Below, piece by piece: positions 44,105 to 51,420 of a stretch of DNA of 64,000 nucleotides. The notes below the pieces were generated by a model. It saw only the letters and a list, made by a program, of their open reading frames with translations, had not been told where the DNA came from and ran no database searches. Origin of the DNA: Prostheceraeus crozeri (Eukaryota; Platyhelminthes; Polycladida; Euryleptidae); the NCBI GenBank assembly GCA_907163375.1, contig CAJQUW010014418.1, positions 62,001 through 126,000 on the forward strand. The letters run 5' to 3'. Numbering within the stretch: the first letter of the stretch is position 1; each line of letters starts with the position of its first letter. The translations under genes were made by a program, and so were the position numbers.

Positions 44105-44440
44105 ATATAATTGATTATAGCACTCACACCGTTTATTATTGGTTTTTGATATTCAATTGTTTGTTTCGCTTCAGCTAATGTAGATTTGGCATCAGATATT
44201 ATTGGTGTTGCATTTTTCCAAGGCATTTCCTTCATCATCAATTCCAGATTTTAAACATTTTAATGTATAATTATTTGTTAATCTGTTAGGTATTGCTATA
44301 CCAAATGTTGTAATTGTTGAGGTATAGACAAATGCTGTAGTTGTTGAATATTTGCCATAGATTGAATTTCTTGAACAGGTTGCATATTTTGAATTGGTTG
44401 CATATGTGAATATAAGAACGCTTGATTTGTAAAACGCATA
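44105..44440 (-). pseudogene. Gln/Pro-rich small protein, broken
   Basis: The minus strand starts at an ATG near 44440 and gives a Met/Gln/Ile-rich stretch (MQPIQNMQPVQEIQS, IQQLQHLSIPQQLQHL). After a frameshift comes NATPIISDAKSTLAEAKQTI and a hydrophobic end. No domain is recognised. It is short and degenerate, between the zinc-finger genes and the fibre-like gene. Confidence 0.3.
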
Positions 44441-44569
44441 TTTCAAACTTGACAAATTTGAGTCATTTCCATTTTTATTTTTATGTGAGAAAAATGTATT
44501 TTTATTTTCATGAGAAAACAATTTTTATTTTTATTTCCATGACATATATATATCTTTTATTGATAAAAA

Positions 44570-45434
44570 ATGATGTTACCAAATGTTGGTGGAGGTGCAT
44601 ATATCCCGAATAATCGTGAATCAGAAATAGAAATAGAAAATTATATCATGAAAACTGGAGACGTTTTAACTGGTCCATTGCATCTTTCTATTCTTCCGCA
44701 ACAAAATACAGAGTTAACAATATGTTGATACACAAATAAATGACTTAAAAGAAGAACATATAAACGATGTTTTGGTTCCACTGATGAATGAATTAAAGTT
44801 GCTTAAACTTAATGACAAATCATTAGACGAAAAATTATTAAAACTTGATAAAAAGGATAGAGAGCTAGAAGTAAATATAGCAAAACTTTTTAAAAAAATT
44901 CAGAACAATCAAAAATTTTAATATTACTTTCTATTAAGTTAAAATCTGCAGTCATTAAAAATAAACATCAGATACAACTATTGAAAGAACAATTAGAAAA
45001 TGAATTAGAAAAACTTCCTAAAAAATTTTTTAAAAATTTAAATAAGTTACAAGCTACATTCCAAAAAAGTGTTGATGAATTGAGTTCTAAAATTACTCAA
45101 CAAATGAAAAAGATGAATAGAATAATAAATGAAGTAAACTCACTTAATCAAAAAGTTGATGAAATGAAAACTCTTAAAATCAATTTAGAAAATGAATTAA
45201 AAAAATTATAAAGGAAATAAAGAACAGTTAGATGATGTTAAACATCAGTTGGATGTTCTTAAAGTTCAATTGAATGCTCTTAAAATGGCGTTGAAGATGA
45301 ATCAGCAGAAAATGCAAGTTAATAGCAAAGAAATTAAAATACATCACACGCTGCTTGAAGCAATAGATAAAGTGCAACAGAAAATTAATAAAGTTATCAC
45401 GAAGTTGTTGTCCATTCACACACGTAAATCTTGA
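44570..45434 (+). pseudogene. fibre-like protein with coiled coils
   Basis: Starts at GATAAAAAATGATG. The N-terminal part reads GGGAYIPNNRESEIEIENYI, then MKTGDVLTGPLHLSILP and, after a one-base shift, YVDTQIN. This GxxLTGPLxL...YVD arrangement is the one repeated in phage and virus tail-fibre stems. About 200 residues of heptad-like coiled coil follow, in three frame pieces (KLLKLNDKSLDEKLLKLDKK; 44981-45211; 45249-45434). It could form a trimeric receptor-binding spike; this is inference from architecture. Stops and shifts make it non-functional. Confidence 0.5.
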
Positions 45435-45512
45435 TCGGACCAAAGGTCCTCAGGTTGCTAACCTCTAGAACCTTGTTCAGAGGCTTTAGCCGATCACACA
45501 CGTAAATCTTAA
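45417..45512. promoter_or_regulatory. hairpin module after the fibre-like gene
   Basis: Directly after the TGA stop (45432-45434) come two perfect short hairpins, GGACC-AAA-GGTCC and AGGTT-GCT-AACCT. A segment GTTCAGAGGCTTTAGCCGAT follows. The whole ~62-bp block lies between two copies of CACACACGTAAATCTT (45417, 45495). A circularly permuted, inverted relative follows the major capsid stop at 47534. It may be a transcription-end hairpin or a tiny insertion. Confidence 0.45.
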
Positions 45513-45552
45513 CGTAAATCTTTTTCCCAAAAGTCAAATTTAATCCTAAAAA

Positions 45553-46098
45553 ATGCCTATAATTGATAAACACAATCTTAAACATTTTGCTTCAAATCAA
45601 AAAATAGCACATGAACCATCTATGAAATCTGTTTACCATTATAACAATGTAGAAGCTATTCAAAAGGAAGGAGATAGTGTAAACAGCGGAGCTGGTGTAA
45701 ACCGCGGAGCTGGAATATTTTCTGGAATCAGTGATAATATAGGAAGTATCGTTAACTTAATTAAAAATAATATAGATTTGATTACATCTGCTGCAAAATG
45801 AGCAGCTGCTATAGGTAGTACAGCCAGTGCAATATCAAATGCTGTTAAGTCTCAAAACGAATTAAAACAACTTGAAACTATTTGTAAACTTAAGAATGAT
45901 TCTGAAGAACTAAAAAAATCAAAAAAACTTTCAGAGGAAACAAAAACAAAATTGCTAACATAGCAGTGACAGGTGAAACCTTGAGGAGTTACTCCATCAG
46001 AGAGTAAACAGGAGAAGAAATCAATTGAAGAAATAAGAGATAATGGTGTAGACAGCGGAGCTGGAGCGCAGTTAGGTACTGGTTTAGCAAAATTCTAA
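45553..46098 (+). pseudogene. small membrane-active virion protein (protein VI/X-like), broken
   Basis: Starts at CCTAAAAAATG. The product has two adjacent motifs, NSGAG and NRGAG, followed by an amphipathic segment GIFSGISDNIGSIVNLIKNN, then an in-frame TGA, an Ala-rich helix (AAAIGSTASAISNAV) and a coiled coil. A third DSGAG motif occurs near 46055. Adenain-type proteases cut (hydrophobic/polar)-x-G-x|G sites, which these fit. A precursor that releases an amphipathic peptide is the way adenovirus protein VI works. Assignment by architecture, not by a recognised family. Confidence 0.45.
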
Positions 46099-46198
46099 AA
46101 TATATTCGAAAAGAAACCTAAGAAAAATTTTTTTCTGTGTGTCAGAAATTTTTTTCTCTGTGTGAGAAAAACAAAAAAGTCAAATTATTTTTTTAAAA

Positions 46199-47533
46199 AT
46201 GTCTTCTCTTATCGAAAATAAATTTATATTAGACGATCTTCCGTTCGTCAGTTACAATCAAAAAAAGAATGACTATATAAGGATTGCTATGAATCCCAGA
46301 TCTTCTAGTAGAGTAAATACTGGAGGTGATTTAATCTTTAAAGTTGATAATCAGCAAATTTATTTATATCTACCTGATTCATTTTTACACTGTGAATATT
46401 CTTTATATAGTGATGCCAATTTTACAACACCATTACCAGATAGCGATAATGTTGCATTAGAGAATAATTTCTTTCCAAGATTATTTACACAAATGCGTTT
46501 AGATGCTCCAACTCAAATTATAGAAACAATAAGTGATTCTCCAGGTGTAATTGATACAATGCTTAGATTTGTAACAATTGGTGAAAATAATAAAAAGCAT
46601 GAAATCGAAGGTTGTTTTCCTGATACTAATGATGGTATAATTGTTGATGATTTAACTTACGTTGGAACAGATGCAGCAGGAATTGCGAAAGATGTTGAAC
46701 AAATTGCAAAACATTTGAATAAAACAAATAATACTGCATATAAAGAAAGACGTGAATTTAACAAGAAAAGTAAACAGACAGTAAATTGGTCATTGTATCC
46801 ATTATTCGGATATTTAGATTATGATAAAATATCATATCAATTAAAATTTAAATTAATAATTCATCGGACAGCAAATAATGAATTAATCTTTTATGGTAAG
46901 ACTGGAAAAAAAGCATATTTAAAAATTGATAGACTTGAATGGTGGATAAAACATATTACTCCTAGTTTAGAGGTCGAATTAACTATTGCAAAAAGATTAA
47001 ATACTAACAAACCAATTCCAGTAAATTTTCTAAAGCGTACTGCTAGTTCTGTAACTTTTTCTGAACAAAGATTTAACTGGCATTTTACTAGAACTTCGAA
47101 TACTCCAAGATATTTATTACTAACATTTCAAAGAAATAATTCCCCAAGTTTTGATAAGAACAATAGTCTTTTTCATATTAATACAATTCGAAGTTTATAA
47201 GTTGCTTGAAATCAAACCCGATGTCCAATTGATCCATTAAGATTCGATGATACCAATAATCAATTTATGGAAGGATATGATGCTTATGGAAATCTTTGTA
47301 TAGAATTTAGAGTTGAACCACAATTAACTCCTAGAGATTGGAGACATTTATATGCTGTTTTCTGTTTCGATTTAAGTGCACAATCTCAAGATATTATCAA
47401 GACTGGTTGTGATGTAACAATTAATATTCAAAAGAAAGATTCCACAACTTCATTGATGGCTTATGGTTTATTGCTAGAAGATGTAAAACATTCTATTGAA
47501 ATTCTTGATGGAAAGATGGCTAGGATAGGTTAG
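46199..47533 (+). pseudogene. Polinton major capsid protein (double jelly-roll), two nonsense mutations
   Basis: 444 codons in a single frame from TTTTTTAAAAATG to a TAG stop, interrupted only by in-frame TAA and TGA near 47199-47210. Features: ENKFILDDLPF at the start, NFFPRLFTQMRLDAPTQIIE, FNKKSKQTVNWSLYPLFGYL in the first barrel, RFNWHFTRTSNTPRYLLLTF in the second, and the C-terminal DWRHLYAVFCFDLSAQSQDI block typical of Polinton and adintovirus capsids. The length fits the double-jelly-roll family. The protein would form the hexon-like capsomers. Apart from the stops the sequence is well preserved, so inactivation was recent relative to the polymerase. Confidence 0.82.
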
Positions 47534-47592
47534 TAACCTGAGGACCTTTGGTCCGATCGGCTGAAGCCTCTGAACAAAGTTCTATAGGTTAA
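47527..47592. promoter_or_regulatory. hairpin module after the major capsid gene
   Basis: Begins at the TAG stop: GGTTAGTAACC and GGACC-TTT-GGTCC hairpins, then GATCGGCTGAAGCCTCTGAA. It is the reverse complement of the 45434 module, but with its two halves in swapped order, as if cut from a tandem array or circle at another point. Confidence 0.45.
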
Positions 47593-47672
47593 TTAAAATT
47601 TTTGATAACTTAAAATTTTTTCATAACTAGAATAGATTAAAATTTTTCCTAACTTAAAATTTTTTATTAAAA

Positions 47673-48350
47673 ATGTCGCAAGCGAAAAGTAATAATAATA
47701 ATAATAAAACTGTTGTATTAAAATTGCGTAACATTGTTGACAAAAATACACCTAAAACTGTTACAATTAGCAAAAACAAATATTACATAAGTAAACCAAT
47801 GATATAGAATTTTTAATTACAAGAGGAAAAGAATGGAGGAATTCTCCCATTAATTCCACTAATAATAGGTGGCATAGCAGCAGCAGGAAGTGTTGCAGGT
47901 GGGACAGCTGGTATTGTCCAAGCAGTAAATAAAAATAAATCAGAGAAGGCAGCATTAGAAGAACAAAAACGTCATAATAGAGAGTTAGAGAAAGTTGCTA
48001 GGGGTGAAGGAATAGTAGATAATTTTATTAGTAAATTGAATTTAGTTGATGAAGGAAAACGAGTTCTCAAAAACATTCTACATAATGTTGATGATTTAAT
48101 AGAAATAAAAGAAACTAAAGATGGTTCTGGAATATATCTAAGTCCTAGTATGATTAGGAAAAACATTTCTTTTATTTTATCTTTAAAAATGAATTCCACA
48201 AATTCAACAAGTTCTACAAATTCTACAAGTTCTACAAATTCTACAAGTTCTGCAAATTCCACAAATTCTGCAAGTTCCACATCTTCTACATATTCTACAA
48301 ATTCTATAAGTTCTACAAATTCCGAAAATTTAATTTTTATTCAATTCTAA
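47673..48350 (+). pseudogene. Polinton small virion protein (PX-type), Ser/Thr/Asn-rich tail
   Basis: Starts at TTATTAAAAATG. The N-terminus has KTPKTVTISKNKYYISKP, a stop, then the hydrophobic GGILPLIPLIIGGIAAAGSV stretch, a charged coiled coil, and IKETKDGSGIYLSPSM, a block found in a common Polinton virion protein. From 48190 to 48325 a 12/18-bp tandem repeat encodes a TNSTSS-rich tail that looks like a later expansion. The end overlaps, tail to tail, the protease gene on the other strand. Confidence 0.6.
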
Positions 48351-48750
48351 CATAATATCAAGAAATGGTACTCCTTCCTGTAATTTGAATAAAAGATAAA
48401 GAAATAACTGACCGCAATAAGTTGTTCCTGGTTTTTGAATTTGAAATGTATCATAAATTTCATTTCCAAGTAATTCTCTTACTTCATTTGTTGGAGGGAA
48501 TCCATATGAGTCGAAATAGTGATTGTCACCATTTTTATTTCTTTTCCCGCAGACCAATGTACTCCTTTTTGATCTTACGTGTGAAGATTTGTTACAAAAT
48601 TCACTTCAGGTACATCTTTTATCAATAGTAATTCATTTCTCATCAATATGTGAAAATTCTTTGTTCCCAATTGATTAGCAATTTTCGTAAGATCAAAATT
48701 CGTAGTTGTTTGTTTACCGTATTTTTTAAGAACTCAGTCAGACTTGTCAT
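48330..48750 (-). pseudogene. Polinton maturation protease (adenain-like cysteine protease)
   Basis: The C-terminal frame (48330-48557) has NHYFDSYGFPPTNEVRELL and the nucleophile block TTYCGQLFLYLLFKLQ. Upstream in a shifted frame is GVHWSAG with the catalytic His, and the N-terminus starts at a TATAAAATG context. At least two frameshifts. The enzyme would process capsid and membrane-active precursors, matching the GAG sites in the gene at 45553. The spacing of His, Asp-containing and Cys blocks is that of adenovirus-type proteases. Confidence 0.82.
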
Positions 48751-48759
48751 TTTATAATA

Positions 48760-49027
48760 TAAAAAATTTCTGATAGGGTCCCCTCTCGAAGAAGAGAAGT
48801 CAGAAAGGGGGAGGGGGATTGAGTTAAAACTGTCTCATGATGATGACTTACCTTACTACTTATTCGATTTGAAATGATTTAATTTAGTCTTAATTAAAAA
48901 GTTTCATTGCCTAAAATATTTCCTTTTTTCATGAACTTCTCAAAATGAATTAGAAAAAAACTGAGTTTTAGATAGTTGTTGAATCACTGCTTGCTTACTT
49001 GCTTTTCAGATGTAGTTGTCCACAAAA
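48760..49027. other. intergenic, short G-rich run
   Basis: No gene. A G-rich tract near 48805-48825 (GAAAGGGGGAGGGGGA) is unusual in this AT-rich element. Confidence 0.5.
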
Positions 49028-49452
49028 TCATTTGTCTTGAATGGCTTGCAATTGTGATGTCTCTGCATCTTCAGTTGATGATGTTCCTGGTTGTAGATTT
49101 AAGACAATTTGACTTGTTTTCATTGTCTTATTATAATAATCCGTTTCAAGTCGTTCATCAAGAGAACGTTTAATTCTCACCGTTTCACGGTTCACAATAT
49201 ATTGCTTTTGTAAAGTTCTTCGCTTGCGTTCTAATGCAGCAGCGCCTTTAACTTCGTTTAAAATTCGCTGTGATATTTCACACGACGTCAAGAAATCATC
49301 AAATCAATATCACTAAAGTTTTCCAAAATTTTTTATGGATCCACAGTATTTATGAAATGATTCTTCTTTACAATTTCGTTGATCAGGCACATCTTTTTTG
49401 CGATTTGTCCTTTTGTCGTTTCAATACGATCACCCAAATTTTTACTCATCAT
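49028..49452 (-). pseudogene. unidentified charged protein
   Basis: About 140 codons with one in-frame stop and a shift near 49300. The N-terminus is MMSKNLGDRIETTKGQIA; the C-terminal part is basic and helical (AALERKRRTLQKQY, RIKRSLDERLETDYYNK), then SQIVLNLQPGTSS. It could be a nucleic-acid-binding or tegument-like protein. No family is recognised. Confidence 0.4.
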
Positions 49453-49706
49453 GAATGATAGAAGTGAATGAGATCAATTAAAATAAACTAACTGTCTAAA
49501 TGCTCCTTCTACTGTTTTCTGATTTCAGAAGAAGAATTGATTTTATTGTCACCGCACTCTTATGTGTTCTCAATCCATGAATTCACAATAGGAGGTACTT
49601 TCAATCAATACTGCGGAGAGAGGAAACGTTAAATGAATTTTGTGAATGCATGTAAGTTTTATAAATCTATTTGCAAAACTGACTTTGAAAACTCATTCAG
49701 AAAATA

Positions 49707-49797
49707 ATTTACGTAGGCGTAAATTGAACTGTCAAAATTTTACCGACGCGTAAATTGAACTGTCAAAATTTTACCGATGCGTAAATTGAAATGACAA
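49707..49797. repeat. three ~32-bp iteron-like repeats
   Basis: Units of the form CGTAAATTGAACTGTCAAAATTTTACCGAYG occur almost three times in tandem. TTTACG/CGTAAA makes each unit partly palindromic. They lie between the last gene and the right terminal repeat. Confidence 0.65.
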
Positions 49798-49998
49798 GAG
49801 ATTCCGCAGTAATTTTAGGGGAAAGCTGTTAGATGTTTTCCGTTTCTAGAACAATAAATCTCTCTCTCTTCAATCATCAGCCAGTGTACGTATTCATTGA
49901 ATAATTTTGAGTTTATGAGTTGCAATGATCTTCTAGTTCACACAATTAGTACTTTAAATAATGTTGAGAGTACAATAACGAAGAATGTCTAAGTAATA

Positions 49999-50509
49999 AT
50001 TGCGTCTTCTTAATTTATCATAATGCTCTAATCTTAATAATAATTGAGATTCCTTATCTTTCATATACCTAACTCTATCTTTGTGTTTTTCGATGGTCAA
50101 TTCAGTTATTTTTAATTGTGATAACGAAGGATATATTCCTGAGGTTCCTTCCATTTTCGTCCCCGTCGAGGTTTCTCCCATTTTCGCCCCCGTTGAGGTT
50201 TCTTCCATTTCTGAGGTTTCCATATTTAAAGAAATATTTTGAATACAATCTTCTGGTATATTGAGACTACGTGAAATTCCTAGACTACGTGATATTTTGA
50301 GACAACTGAAATTTTCGACCACGCGAAATTTTTCGTCTGCCTAAATTTTCGACTACGTGATATTTTTCGACTGCCTAAATTTTCGAAATTTGTCACTACC
50401 TAAATTTTTGAAATTTGGAGACTACCTAAATTTTTGAAAATCTCGCAAGGTGTGACATCCGGTGCGAGCGAAGCGAAGCGATGCGCCGGATGTCATACCC
50501 TATACTACT
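49999..50509 (-). repeat. right terminal inverted repeat with inverted gene-1 fragment
   Basis: Minus-strand copy of the left end. From 50223 it encodes a variant of the gene-1 N-terminus (IYPSLSQLKITEL, QLLLRLEHYDKLRRR), then diverges. An ETSTGxKMxE motif is expanded compared with the left copy. The outer part has diverged from the left end. Confidence 0.75.
50453..50495. other. 13-bp-stem hairpin near the right end
   Basis: TGACATCCGGTGC and GCGCCGGATGTCA (one G-T mismatch position) flank a GAGCGAAGCGAAGCGAT loop, 14 bp from the element end. It is GC-rich in an AT-rich element and absent from the left end. Confidence 0.7.
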
Positions 50510-51105
50510 TATGGTGTCATCCACGGTTTGTCTTTCGAAGACATAACAACAACTTTACAAGGAAACGCAGATAGACATTCTAAGAAGTACTTGTAGAAAT
50601 TCTCAGTTTTTTTGTCAACACATGATTCGTTATAGACATCAGAAAAAGTACAATCATTTAGTTTTGAGAGAAATTTAGACACATTACAATCTCTCGTATC
50701 ATATAATATCCTCTTGTTTTCACAGGTATATCGAGAGTTTGAAAAGACATTCGAGTGTAAAAATACTTTATTATGTGAACCACGACGCTTCAGACTCAGT
50801 GGTGGACAAACTTGAGCAGGTGGATACGAGCCGTCAAGGGATTTCCTAACAAGGATGCGATCTAAAATACTGTTACCGCGAGTAGGCTCAACAACTTTAT
50901 CAATTAAATCAAAAGAACTTTGCAAAAGACATGTATCAAAATTGTTCAAATCACTCGCAATAATGATATTTATGTCCGGCACATCATTTGTGACAGACTT
51001 AATGTGATCACATAAAGCGTCCGAGATGCTATTCCTGTCAGAAACAGATAATTGTGGAGGAATGTACAAAGCAACTAACATCATCTAGTCTTCATCTTTG
51101 ATGTC
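50510..51105 (-). pseudogene. LINE-B piece 1: C-terminal half of APE endonuclease
   Basis: The minus strand gives about 190 residues of an AP-like endonuclease. It has VALYIPPQ, NIIIASDLNNFD (the GDFN-type Asp/Asn block), PTRGNSILDRILV, GSHNKVFL (the SDH-type catalytic His region is GSH) and, after a linker, DKPWMTP, where the Polinton cuts it. The frame continues at 35108. The N-terminal ~80 residues and ORF1 are missing, so this is a 5'-truncated insertion; family-R sequence starts at about 51105. Confidence 0.83.
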
Positions 51106-51420
51106 GACTTTTTCATGAGGACTTCCATTATAAAACGGATCATGAAATTCCCTTGATAATCAACTTAATTTCCACTTAGTTAGGATGCTTATTAGCAAAT
51201 ATTCATTCCTTTTGATATCCAACTTGTTTCATACTATTTATTTAGGAGAGTCATCCCGGGAGTATATAAATATGAAAATTTTGACTTTTTTCAAAAGTGC
51301 TCAAATAATTGTTTGGACCACGGGAACGTAATCTCCACAAAAAACTGAATCTTTTGATGTAAAAATTTTCACTGTATACAGGTACTTGTTTGAGTAGACA
51401 CTCTACCTATATATATCCCT
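51105..51420 (-). repeat. dispersed repeat family R, copy holding the P-element empty site
   Basis: The reverse complement matches 12630-12755 joined directly to 15655-15775 and, further out, 16130-16200. Here AAACAAGTTGGATATCAAAA is uninterrupted, i.e. the pre-insertion state of the P target. Confidence 0.8.

Larger units (their letters stand above)
35109..50509 (+). mobile_element. Maverick/Polinton-like virus-derived element, inactivated
   Basis: A 15.4-kb insertion in a LINE, flanked by the 6-bp duplication TATGGT (35103-35108, 50510-50515), the duplication length of Polintons. Ends read AGTAATGGATATATGAC and, inverted, AGTAGTATAGGGTATGAC. The gene set is diagnostic: protein-primed PolB, FtsK-type ATPase, double-jelly-roll major capsid, penton-like minor capsid, adenain-like protease. 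Almost all genes carry stops or frameshifts. Base composition is markedly more AT-rich than the flanks. I found no retroviral-type integrase, although Polintons normally have one. Confidence 0.9.

Noticed and set aside
47972-48280. Minus-strand frame with ELVEFVEL repeats
   Set aside because: Translation of the opposite strand of the tandem Ser/Thr/Asn repeat of the plus-strand virion gene.
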